A DNA stretch of 36,366 nucleotides from an uncultured beta proteobacterium (GTDB lineage Bacteria > Pseudomonadota > Gammaproteobacteria > Burkholderiales > Burkholderiaceae_C): contig CAIWPS010000797.1 of assembly GCA_903914615.1 (NCBI GenBank), positions 1 to 36,366 of the forward strand, in the 5' to 3' direction. The stretch's first letter is position 1, and every line of letters starts with the position of its first letter. Of the stretch, positions 1 to 7,850 are shown piece after piece. A model generated the notes under the pieces. The model had not been told where the DNA came from and did no database searches. It saw only the letters and a list, made by a program, of their open reading frames with translations. Position numbers and translations under genes: made by a program.

Positions 1-235
1 CCTTCGCAGCCGCTGCGGCCTCGGCTTCGACCCGAACGACAGCCTCTTCTGCTGCCGCCTTGGCTTCTGCCGCGATCTTCAGCGCCAGGGCCGGCGCGAT
101 GGCTTCGACCTTCTTCTCGACGGCGGCGACTTCCGCCGCGGCCCTCGGCGAGAAGTGCTTCACCACGCCGACGACCAGCGCCAGTGCGGCGATGATGACG
201 GCGGCGATGCCGATGTACTGCAGGGCTTGTTCCAT
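1..235 (-). CDS. small Ala-rich membrane protein with N-terminal TM segment, C-terminus cut by the window edge
   Basis: Reverse-strand reading MEQALQYIGIAAVIIAALALVVGVVKHFSPRAAAEVAAVEKKVEAIAPALALKIAAEAKAAAEEAVV...; hydrophobic segment then Ala/Glu-rich helix; upstream of endolysin. Confidence 0.55.
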   Translation of the reverse strand, partial: MEQALQYIGIAAVIIAALALVVGVVKHFSPRAAAEVAAVEKKVEAIAPALALKIAAEAKAAAEEAVVRVEAEAAAAAK

Positions 236-253
236 GATGCGTTCTCCGGTTGA

Positions 254-877
254 TCAGGCGAATGCCTGGGTTGCTGCCTCGGCGTACTGCTGGCGCAGGT
301 CGGCCTGCTCCATCGCCGGGCCGTTGATCTGCTTGGTGATCGACCCCCACATGGAGGCGTCCGCGAGTTCGTTGCAGTGCCGCGTCTTCCAGAACCACGC
401 GGCCACAAGGGCGGCGTCTGCCGGGTCGGACAGCAGCCACGGCTGATCGAGGTACGGCCGGGCCATGGCCGTCGCGGCGTCGGCCACATTTCCGCGGCCG
501 GTGAGCATCACGAGACCGCGGCCCCTGAACATCCATCCGTCGCCGGTGTCGGCCGGGCCGTTGCCCATGCGGTCGCTGTAGACCGCCAGGGCCAGGGCCC
601 TCGGGTTGCGCACCAGGGTCGAGGCCTGCTGCAGCGACGTGACCTCTTCGGAGAACACCGCGCGGATGCGCTCCGGAGTCGTGTAGTAGAGGTTCTCCTC
701 GAGGACCGTGAAGTTCGCGCTCTCGACGCGCATCTGCCCGATGAAGGCGCCGACACGGGCCGGGGTGTCGATGTCGTACCTGTCGCAGGCGAATTGCAAT
801 GCGTCCTCGAACTGCCGGGCCTGAGTCGGGTGCAGGCCCGCGGAGACCAGGGTCGCGACGGTGATGTCTTGGGTCAT
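254..877 (-). CDS. GH19 chitinase/lysozyme-like endolysin
   Basis: MTQDITVATLVSAGLHPTQARQFEDAL...RVGAFIGQMRVESANFTVLEENLYYTT...GDGWMFRGRGLVMLTGRGN; typical GH19 endolysin motifs. ATGA overlap with upstream gene favours the start at 877 over the longer ORF start at 1081. Confidence 0.9.
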   Translation of the reverse strand: MTQDITVATLVSAGLHPTQARQFEDALQFACDRYDIDTPARVGAFIGQMRVESANFTVLEENLYYTTPERIRAVFSEEVTSLQQASTLVRNPRALALAVYSDRMGNGPADTGDGWMFRGRGLVMLTGRGNVADAATAMARPYLDQPWLLSDPADAALVAAWFWKTRHCNELADASMWGSITKQINGPAMEQADLRQQYAEAATQAFA

Positions 878-1086
878 GGTGGACCTTTCGCCTCCAGGTG
901 CCGCTGGTGCGCATTGGCGGCGATGTACGCCGCGGTGGTGGCCGTCACGACGCTGGCGAATGCGCCATCGCCGAGGTGCTCGTGTGCCCTCAGCCAGACC
1001 ACGCTGGCGTGACAGAAGACGGTCAGCAGAAAACGCCGGCCGCCCAGCAGATCCAGCCAGCGGCAGGCCAACGAAAACCACTTCAC
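874..1086 (-). CDS. putative holin-like small membrane protein
   Basis: VKWFSLACRWLDLLGGRRFLLTVFCHASVVWLRAHEHLGDGAFASVVTATTAAYIAANAHQRHLEAKGPP; GTG start overlapping the upstream stop (GTGA); position in lysis cluster. Confidence 0.55.
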   Translation of the reverse strand: MKWFSLACRWLDLLGGRRFLLTVFCHASVVWLRAHEHLGDGAFASVVTATTAAYIAANAHQRHLEAKGPP

Positions 1087-1376
1087 GGCTTGCGCGAGGC
1101 TCGCTCGATCAACCGGTCGAGCTTGGCGCTGAGGTCGCGCATGTCGGCGCGCAGCAGCGCCAGCGCTTCGGTCATCGCCCTGTCCTGGCGCTCGTCTCGG
1201 TCGTGCTGCTGCGCAATGGTGATCTGCGTGTCGTGCTCGAGCTGCGTCACACGCGCCTCGATGCGTCCGAGGTACCAGATGCCGCCGGCGCCTTGCGCAA
1301 GCAGGGCCAGGATGATGCTGATCGGCACCTTCTTGTCGAGGTGCCAGCCTTCGGGCGCCCCAGCCCGCTGGATCAC
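1083..1376 (-). CDS. small membrane protein with one TM and coiled coil (holin/spanin-like)
   Basis: VIQRAGAPEGWHLDKKVPISIILALLAQGAGGIWYLGRIEARVTQLEHDTQITIAQQHDRDERQDRAMTEALALLRADMRDLSAKLDRLIERASRKP; GTG start with 4-bp overlap to SGNH gene stop. Confidence 0.55.
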   Translation of the reverse strand: MIQRAGAPEGWHLDKKVPISIILALLAQGAGGIWYLGRIEARVTQLEHDTQITIAQQHDRDERQDRAMTEALALLRADMRDLSAKLDRLIERASRKP

Positions 1377-2104
1377 AGCGCGCCTCCTGCGCGCGCGACC
1401 TGCAGCGCCAGCGACACCGCCCCGGGCGCCATCGGATGCACCCCGTCCGAGGTGTAGATCGCAGCCGCCCAGTCCGGCCACGCCGCCCGGGTATCGACCG
1501 CCCCGCCGGCCAGCAGCGCCGCGTTGAGGGCCGCCAGGCGCACATCCGCATCCGTCAGCCCGAAGACCGCCGTGGCGGCCGTCACAGGCGGGTAGGTCAG
1601 CACCAGGACCTGGATGCCGGCCGCCTGGAGCGTCGCCCGGGCCTGGGCCACGCAGGACGCCACCGAGCCCGGGGTCACGCCGTAGAGCATCACGTCGTTG
1701 ATGCCGATGAGCAGGATGGCGAGCTGAGCGCGCGAGTCGATGACCTGCTGCAGGCGGCCTAGAAGGCCCCTGGGGACGCCATCAAACACTCCCCCGACCC
1801 ACGGGGCCTGCGCGGTGCAGGTATCGCCGCCGCGGCCAAGATTCGCCTGCACGACCCATGTGCCGCTCGTGGCCTCGGGCAGGTAGGCGGCCCAACTTGT
1901 GGAGCTTTGTGCAGCGGTGCAATCGGCCAGCGCTTGGCCGGCAACGCATAGGCCAGTGCGCAATGTGATGCTGTCGCCGGCGGCGACTACGGAGGTAAGC
2001 GAGCCAGCGCTCGCTGCGTCTGAGCCGCCGCAGCTCGAGAGCACCATCGCGAGAGCGCAAACAGCCAGTCGCGCGACAAGTTCAAGCATTCCCGGGCCCT
2101 TCAT
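1373..2104 (-). CDS. SGNH/GDSL-family hydrolase, predicted lipoprotein
   Basis: Signal and lipobox LAMVLSSC; block I AAGDSIT, block III LLIGINDVM, block V DGVHPMAPGA. Confidence 0.85.
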   Translation of the reverse strand: MKGPGMLELVARLAVCALAMVLSSCGGSDAASAGSLTSVVAAGDSITLRTGLCVAGQALADCTAAQSSTSWAAYLPEATSGTWVVQANLGRGGDTCTAQAPWVGGVFDGVPRGLLGRLQQVIDSRAQLAILLIGINDVMLYGVTPGSVASCVAQARATLQAAGIQVLVLTYPPVTAATAVFGLTDADVRLAALNAALLAGGAVDTRAAWPDWAAAIYTSDGVHPMAPGAVSLALQVARAGGAL

Positions 2105-2218
2105 GCGCGCGCGTCATGCGCCTCGCGCCGACCCGCGGATCACACCACCTGGTCGATGCCGCGCCGCCGTCGCCAGGGTCATGAATTCGTACAACGTACC
2201 GATTGGCAACTTGCTACC

Positions 2219-2234
2219 TATCGCATCCCGCTCC
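2219..2234 (+). promoter_or_regulatory. shared upstream element block B (TATCGCATCCCGCTCC), 22 nt before the ATG at 2257
   Basis: 14/16 match to TAGCGCATCCCGCCCC (minus strand 26124..26109), which lies 21 nt before the prohead protease ATG; accompanied by shared 15-mer block A at 2191-2205. Confidence 0.4.
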
Positions 2235-2256
2235 CTGCTGTCGCAGCATCTGCGCC

Positions 2257-3009
2257 ATGTCAGGCAAACCTTCGGCGGCAACAGAGCGGGCCCTGGCCCG
2301 AGTCCGGTCGGGATCTCCGGCGCGCGCCGCCGCTCGAGCAGAGGGCTTGTCGGCAAGCACTGTCTTTCGAGCGCTGGCCAAGACGCGCGGCGGCAGCGGC
2401 CCGCGAATCGTCATCGCGGGGTGCGGCGCGCTCGGCCGCGAGCTCCGCGGTTGGGTTATCCGTGCGCGCCCCGGGGTCGATGTGGTCTTCCTGGACGACG
2501 CCTATCTGCCGGAGGACGAAAGCAGCGAGGCGCGCGGCATCGTCGGCAAGCTCGATGCTTCGTCGCTGCGCGAAGGCGAAACGGCGCTGCTGGCCATCAA
2601 CGACCCACCGGCTCGTGAACGCGCCGCCGAGCGCTTCGCGCCACAGCGCGTGACTCGCTACGTCGACCCGACCGCCACCATCGGAGATGCGGCGCTCAGC
2701 GAGGGCTGCATCCTGCTGCCTTTCACGCTGCTCAGCGATCGCTGCAGGATCGGTCGCCACGCCATCGTCAACACCTACAGCTCAATCGGCCACGACGCGG
2801 TGGTGGGCGACTTCTGCACGCTCTCGAGCTATGTGTGCCTGACCGGGAGAGTCAAGGTCGGGCGCCGGGTGTTCTTCGGAACCGGCGCAAAAGTGGCGCC
2901 TGATGTCGAAATCGGCGACGACGCGCACATCGGCGCGGGTGCGATGGTGCTCAAGAATGTGGCCGCCGGCGCCAGGGTGTTCGGCAACCCGGCGCGCCAG
3001 GTCGCATGA
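2257..3009 (+). CDS. HTH-domain + NeuD/PglD-like left-handed beta-helix acyltransferase fusion
   Basis: MSGKPSAATERALARVRSGSPARAAARAEGLSASTVFRALAKTR (HTH-like), then PRIVIAGCGALGRELRGWV (PglD_N-like) and hexapeptide repeats IGRHAIVNTYSSIGHDAVVGDFCTLSS...IGDDAHIGAGAMVLKNVAAGARVFGNPAR. Confidence 0.85.
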   Translation: MSGKPSAATERALARVRSGSPARAAARAEGLSASTVFRALAKTRGGSGPRIVIAGCGALGRELRGWVIRARPGVDVVFLDDAYLPEDESSEARGIVGKLDASSLREGETALLAINDPPARERAAERFAPQRVTRYVDPTATIGDAALSEGCILLPFTLLSDRCRIGRHAIVNTYSSIGHDAVVGDFCTLSSYVCLTGRVKVGRRVFFGTGAKVAPDVEIGDDAHIGAGAMVLKNVAAGARVFGNPARQVA

Positions 3010-3896
3010 GGCCCCACTTGAACGCCGGCTGGCTGCTGGCAGCGCACCGCTGCGAGCTCCTGCAGCCCGGGGACTTCGTCAACCTGCCGATTTGCTGGCC
3101 GGCGTCCGAGCTGGTGGTGGCCAACGTGGAAGGCCAGGTGCACGCCTTTCCCAACGCATGCCCTCACCGCGGCGCGCGCATCTACACCGATCTGGCCGGC
3201 AACATGCCTCCCGTGTGTCGTTACCACGGCCGGCTGCTGCGCCCAGAGCAGACGAAGACCTACCACACGCGCTGGGCCGGCGACTGGCTGTTCGTGTGTG
3301 TGGCCGATGACATGCCGGCGCTGGAGGACGCGTTCTTTCTGCACGATTCGCCGCCGCCGCGGCGTCACTCGACGCTGCAATACGTCTACCCGTGCCATTG
3401 GCGCGTTGCCGTCGAGAACGCCATTGACAACGAGCACGTCGCACACGTGCACGCGGCGTCCCTGGCGCGCCTTGGCCTGTCGCGCACGAGTCTCGTGACG
3501 CGCGCCAGCGGAAGCTCGTGCGAGTTCTTCGCTTCGCAGCAGTCGCCGCGCCTGGACGCGATCGGACGCACGATGCCCTGCAGCGATGCCTTCGACTACG
3601 CCCATGCGCTCCTCTACCCCTGGGCGGCCGTCTCGAGCACTCGCGGCTGGATCTACTCGCTACAGCACTACTTCCCGAGGCAAGACGGCAAGACGAGCTT
3701 CGTCAGCCGACTGTTCGTCCAGGCCGACGCGCCGCCGCATGCCGCCGCCCTGTTCGACCAGGTCGCAGCTGTCAGCGCGCAAGTGTTCCGGGAGGACGCC
3801 GAGGTGTGCGCGTTGCTGCCGGTGGGCGACGTCGGCAAGCTCGGGCCGGCCGACGATCGAGTCGCGCATTTTCGGCGCGACGGGTACCGAGGATGA
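3006..3896 (+). CDS. Rieske [2Fe-2S] non-heme iron oxygenase (ring-hydroxylating alpha-subunit-like)
   Basis: Rieske motif CPHRG-(15)-CRYHG (CxH-x16-CxxH) and mononuclear-iron motif DNEHVAHVH (D-x2-H-x4-H). Confidence 0.88.
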   Translation: MRPHLNAGWLLAAHRCELLQPGDFVNLPICWPASELVVANVEGQVHAFPNACPHRGARIYTDLAGNMPPVCRYHGRLLRPEQTKTYHTRWAGDWLFVCVADDMPALEDAFFLHDSPPPRRHSTLQYVYPCHWRVAVENAIDNEHVAHVHAASLARLGLSRTSLVTRASGSSCEFFASQQSPRLDAIGRTMPCSDAFDYAHALLYPWAAVSSTRGWIYSLQHYFPRQDGKTSFVSRLFVQADAPPHAAALFDQVAAVSAQVFREDAEVCALLPVGDVGKLGPADDRVAHFRRDGYRG

Positions 3897-4108
3897 TGCC
3901 CGACGAACGCATCGTGGGTTTTGTGGGCACTTGCCGCATAGGACCGCAGAAGGCCGGCGTCACGCTTGGCCCGGTCGATGTGATCAAGCTGCCGGGGCTA
4001 CACGCGCTCGAGCTGCTGCGCGCCGCGCGCGATGCGTGCGACCTCACTGGTGCCGAGGTGCACCGCATCTGGGGCGGCCCTTTCGTGCCGCAAAGGCTGG
4101 TTCGATGA
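3893..4108 (+). CDS. hypothetical protein, 71 aa
   Basis: MMPDERIVGFVGTCRIGPQKAGVTLGPVDVIKLPGLHALELLRAARDACDLTGAEVHRIWGGPFVPQRLVR; ATGA overlaps on both sides. Confidence 0.65.
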   Translation: MMPDERIVGFVGTCRIGPQKAGVTLGPVDVIKLPGLHALELLRAARDACDLTGAEVHRIWGGPFVPQRLVR

Positions 4109-5184
4109 TTCGCGTCCTGATCCCTTGCATGCCCAGCGCAGACGACGTGCTGCCCTACCTGCGGCGCATCGACAGGGCGCGCATGTACAGCAATGGCGGC
4201 CCGCTGTTGCATGATCTCAACGGGCGGCTTACTTCGCTGCTGCAGCAGCCAGCCCGGGCCGTCAGCACCGGCACGGCGGCGCTGGAGCTGTCGCTGCGAT
4301 CGCTGCGCTTGCCCTCGGGATCCCCGGTTCTGTTGCCCAGCGTGACCTTCATCGCAAGCGGCCTGGCGGCGCTCAACGCGGGACTGCGGCCGGTGATCAT
4401 GGATGTGCACCCGCGCACCTGGCAGCTGGATCCGGAAACGGCGGCCGCGCAGTGGTTCTCACTTGGCTTCAACGTCGGCGCGATCATGCCGGTGGCTGCT
4501 TTCGGGATGCCGGTCGACATCGACGCGTGGCGCTGCGTGGCTGAGGAAACCGGCGCCCAAGTCGTCATCGACGCCGCCGGCGCGCTGGTGGAGCAGGCGC
4601 CCAGCAGCGCGCCGCAAACGCTGACTTGCTACAGCCTGCATGCCACGAAATTCATCGGCGCGGGCGAAGGCGGCGTCGTGTGCACGGTCAACGAAGGTCG
4701 ACTGAAAGCCGTCGAGGCCATGTCCAGGTTCGGCGATGGCGGCACGAATGCCAAGCTCAGCGAGTACCACGCTGCCGTGGCCCTGGCCTCGATGGAGCCC
4801 GATGCCGTGCAGCACAAGCACGCCAGGACCAAGCTAGTCGCAGACCGCTACACCGAAGGCCTGCGCCGAGTGCCCGGCATTGCGGTGCAGCGGGATCCGA
4901 GCGCGCTTTCGACAATGCTCGTGGTCAAACTGCCGCGAGGAAGCGATGCGTTGCTGGTGGCCGACGCCATGGCCCACCGCGGCGTGGAGACCAAGCGCTG
5001 GTACTCACCATTCCTGCACGATCACCCGGCGCTGGCCAGCTACTGCGCGGGGGCGGTGCCTGTCGCTTCGGCTTTGGCGCAGCGCCTGCTCGGGCTGCCT
5101 TTCCATCCCTTCATGTCCGCGCTCGACGTGACGACTGTCTGCGGCGCGCTTCACGAAGTTCTCGCACTGACGACGGCCGTATGA
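4105..5184 (+). CDS. DegT/DnrJ/EryC1/StrS-family PLP-dependent aminotransferase
   Basis: STGTAALELSLRSL; LPSVTFIASGLAALNAGLRPVIMDV; PLP-lysine region YSLHATKFIGAGEGGVV. Confidence 0.92.
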   Translation: MIRVLIPCMPSADDVLPYLRRIDRARMYSNGGPLLHDLNGRLTSLLQQPARAVSTGTAALELSLRSLRLPSGSPVLLPSVTFIASGLAALNAGLRPVIMDVHPRTWQLDPETAAAQWFSLGFNVGAIMPVAAFGMPVDIDAWRCVAEETGAQVVIDAAGALVEQAPSSAPQTLTCYSLHATKFIGAGEGGVVCTVNEGRLKAVEAMSRFGDGGTNAKLSEYHAAVALASMEPDAVQHKHARTKLVADRYTEGLRRVPGIAVQRDPSALSTMLVVKLPRGSDALLVADAMAHRGVETKRWYSPFLHDHPALASYCAGAVPVASALAQRLLGLPFHPFMSALDVTTVCGALHEVLALTTAV

Positions 5185-7172
5185 CAGAGACCGAAATCGC
5201 AACATCCTCTGCGCCCGCGAAGGAAGAACCGCAGCAGACTCTCGCGCCGGTGATGCCGCCAGGCGCTGGCGCCAAGCCAATCACCATCGTCAATGTGCGC
5301 CTGGAGGACTTCGAGCGCGCGGTGCTCGAACGCCGCGGGGAGGACGCCGGCCAGTTGCTCATGACCGCGCTGCGTCGCATCAAGCAAGGTGCCGAGTTCA
5401 TCGGCTATCCGGCCGACGCGCGCCTGAAGCCGCACCTGTATACCCGGCTCACAACAGCGATCCTGTACCTGTTCATGGACAAGCAGTTTCAGCTCAGCCA
5501 GGACGGATTCGACCTATTCGCCAGCGAGCACGCCATCATCGACGTGGCCTTCCGCGCGAGCCTTCACGGAAGCAGCGACCACGGCCTGGGCTGGGCGGCG
5601 ACGAACGTGGAAGAGGTCGACCGCAACAAGATGAAGTTCGGAGACGGCTCGGCGTTGATCAAGTTCTTGCTGACCTATTCGATGCGCTCAGGCTTCACGC
5701 TGAACTTCCGAGAGACTTTCGTGAGGTCGCCGCAGCAGCTTTTCTGCCTCTGGGCGGGCATGATCTCGCCACTCATCACGACAAGCGTGGTGGCGATGGA
5801 ACGCAGAGAGGAGCTGCTGGGCCTGCACGAGCTGTTCTCGGACGTGCGAGCCAGCGACGCCGTGCTGCCGACGCTCAGCGACGCCTACATGTACACGAGC
5901 TACGGCCTGCGCGCGGACAAGCACGAGGCCAAGGCGACGATCAGCCGCATCCTCGCGCGCCGCGTGTCCGAAATGCCCGACGCGCTGCCATCGAAGAAGC
6001 AGCTCGCGCGCCGTCGCCACCGCGGCTTGCAGATCGACAAGAGCGGCGGCAAGCCGACGGTGCTGGTGTGCTGCGAGTGGTTCACGAGCCACCACGCGAT
6101 GTTCCGCTGCTATGCGCCGATCATCAGGCAATTGCGCGGCCGTTTCCGCCTGGTCGGCATGTGCCGCGAATCCGACATCGACGACGCCGGGCGCGCCGAA
6201 TTCGACGAGTTCATCCCAGTGCCGATGGCGGACATTCGCATCGATCGCTTGGCGCAGCGCATCAATGGCCTGGCGCCCGACATCATCTTCTACCCGAGCA
6301 TCGGCATGGCCATGTGGTGGGTGGCGCTGTCGAGCGTGCGGCTGGCGCCTATCCAGTGCATGGGCCTGGGGCATCCCGCGTCAAGCCGCAGCCGGGCGAT
6401 GGATTACGTGATCTGCGAGGCGGGCGCGGTGCACGACCAAGCCCTATTCAGCGAGCGCATCGTGACGATGCCGGACAGCTCCGCTCGCTACCTGATGTGG
6501 CCCGGCATCACCATCCCGAAGCCAGCCCGCCAGGTCATGGCCGAGAGGGTCAGGGTCGCGGTGCCGGCGATGGTGTGCAAGCTCAACGCCGTATTCATGC
6601 TCACGCTCAAGCAGATCGGCGAGAAGGCGCGCCGGCCCGTCGAATGGCACCTGTTCCCGAACATGATCGGGCTGAACGCCTACCAGGCCGCGCGCGAGAT
6701 CCGCGACTGGCTGCCGGATGCAGTTGTCCATGACCGCGCCGCCTACGACGTCTACCTGGACCGCCTGGCGCACTGCGATTTGCACCTGTGCACCTTTCCC
6801 TTCGGCGGGACCAACTCGAACATCGACAGCATGCTGCTCGGCATCCCGATCGTCTGCAAGGAAGGCGCGGAGCCGCACGAGCGCTTCGACGCGATGATGT
6901 GTCGGCACGCCGGGCTGCCCGAGTTCTGCATTGCCAAGTCGATCGACGAATACATCCAGGCGGCAGTCGACCTCATCGATAGCAACGACCTGCGCCAGTC
7001 GTTGAGCCGGCAATTGCTGGCCGCGGATCTGCGCGGGCTGTTCTACGGTGATCCGCCGCCTGACCGACGAGACGCGTTCGCGCGCGCCATGGGCTTCGTA
7101 TTCGAGCGTCACGAAGCGATGCAAGACAGCGAACAGCGCATCTGGCACATCGAGCCGAAGGAGGCCGCGTGA
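5181..7172 (+). CDS. HMW1C-like glycosyltransferase (GT41; cytoplasmic protein N-glycosyltransferase family)
   Basis: 663 aa. Motifs match the remembered HMW1C/ApNGT pattern in order: DIIFYPSIGMAMW...RLAPIQCMGLGHPASSRSRAMDYVICE, VCKLNAVFMLTLKQI, CTFPFGGTNSNIDSMLLGIPIVCKEGAEPHERFDAMMCRHAGLPEFCIAKSIDEYIQAAVDL, GLFYGDPPP. N-terminal helical region also resembles the family. ATGA overlap fixes the start at 5181. Confidence 0.92.
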   Translation: MTETEIATSSAPAKEEPQQTLAPVMPPGAGAKPITIVNVRLEDFERAVLERRGEDAGQLLMTALRRIKQGAEFIGYPADARLKPHLYTRLTTAILYLFMDKQFQLSQDGFDLFASEHAIIDVAFRASLHGSSDHGLGWAATNVEEVDRNKMKFGDGSALIKFLLTYSMRSGFTLNFRETFVRSPQQLFCLWAGMISPLITTSVVAMERREELLGLHELFSDVRASDAVLPTLSDAYMYTSYGLRADKHEAKATISRILARRVSEMPDALPSKKQLARRRHRGLQIDKSGGKPTVLVCCEWFTSHHAMFRCYAPIIRQLRGRFRLVGMCRESDIDDAGRAEFDEFIPVPMADIRIDRLAQRINGLAPDIIFYPSIGMAMWWVALSSVRLAPIQCMGLGHPASSRSRAMDYVICEAGAVHDQALFSERIVTMPDSSARYLMWPGITIPKPARQVMAERVRVAVPAMVCKLNAVFMLTLKQIGEKARRPVEWHLFPNMIGLNAYQAAREIRDWLPDAVVHDRAAYDVYLDRLAHCDLHLCTFPFGGTNSNIDSMLLGIPIVCKEGAEPHERFDAMMCRHAGLPEFCIAKSIDEYIQAAVDLIDSNDLRQSLSRQLLAADLRGLFYGDPPPDRRDAFARAMGFVFERHEAMQDSEQRIWHIEPKEAA

Positions 7173-7624
7173 AATTCGAACTCGAACTCGTTCGCGCCGG
7201 GCGCCCCATCGACGCCACCGTCGCGCGACCCGTGAAAGAGGTCGCCGTCGGCGTGCGCAAGGCGCTGCGCGAGACCACCGATGCGCTGCTGGTCGATGGC
7301 ATCCACCACGGCAAGCTGGCCGGCGTGGCCAAGCAATGTTGTCGCACCATGCTCGTCGTCGCCGGCGTCCTGGACGCCTGCATGGTCGAGCCTGAGATTG
7401 CGGACTTCGCCGAGGCGGCCATCAACCTGGTCGAGGGAGCGCGCGGCGTCATGGATAGAGGCTTGACGCTGCACGACTGGCCGACGATCAACGCGGGCGC
7501 CGTGATGATGGAAGTCACGATGCGCGGCATCTGCGCTTGCATGGGCGTCGACTACGAAGCGGCGATGCGCGCGGTTCACGACGGGAGCGAACCGGTGCTG
7601 CCCAAGATCAACGATGGAGCCTAA
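7169..7624 (+). CDS. hypothetical protein, 151 aa, phage-type unknown
   Basis: MKFELELVRAGRPIDATVARPVKEVAVGVRKALRETTDALLVDG...; GTGA overlap with upstream gene. Confidence 0.6.
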   Translation: MKFELELVRAGRPIDATVARPVKEVAVGVRKALRETTDALLVDGIHHGKLAGVAKQCCRTMLVVAGVLDACMVEPEIADFAEAAINLVEGARGVMDRGLTLHDWPTINAGAVMMEVTMRGICACMGVDYEAAMRAVHDGSEPVLPKINDGA

Positions 7625-7625
7625 G

Positions 7626-7850
7626 ATGACCTCACACCGTAATGCGCTGCTTGCGAAACTGTCCGAAATCCTGGAGTCCGAAATTCAGCCAACGACGGCG
7701 CTCGATGCAAACGGGCTCTGGGATTCTCTGGCCGTCGTGTTGACGGTCGCGGCCATCGACGATGTGTGCCAGCGCGAGGTCGACGGTGTTGCGCTGTCCA
7801 AGTGCGAGACGGTCGAGGAAGTGCTGGCGCTGGCGGGACTCGGCGCATGA
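7626..7850 (+). CDS. acyl carrier protein
   Basis: MTSHRNALLAKLSEILESEIQPTTALDANGLWDSLAVVLTVAAIDDVCQREVDGVALSKCETVEEVLALAGLGA; DSL phosphopantetheine site; GGAG SD precedes 7626 (alternative start 7614). Confidence 0.85.
   Translation: MTSHRNALLAKLSEILESEIQPTTALDANGLWDSLAVVLTVAAIDDVCQREVDGVALSKCETVEEVLALAGLGA

Noticed and set aside
3586-4104. N-terminal part of the 532-aa ORF leading into the aminotransferase
   Set aside because: Out-of-frame over the Rieske gene, Ser/Arg-rich; the real start is at 4105.
4626-5180. N-terminal 185 residues of the 848-aa ORF containing the glycosyltransferase
   Set aside because: Overlaps the aminotransferase in another frame with Arg-rich low-quality sequence; the ATGA-coupled start at 5181 gives the natural protein.
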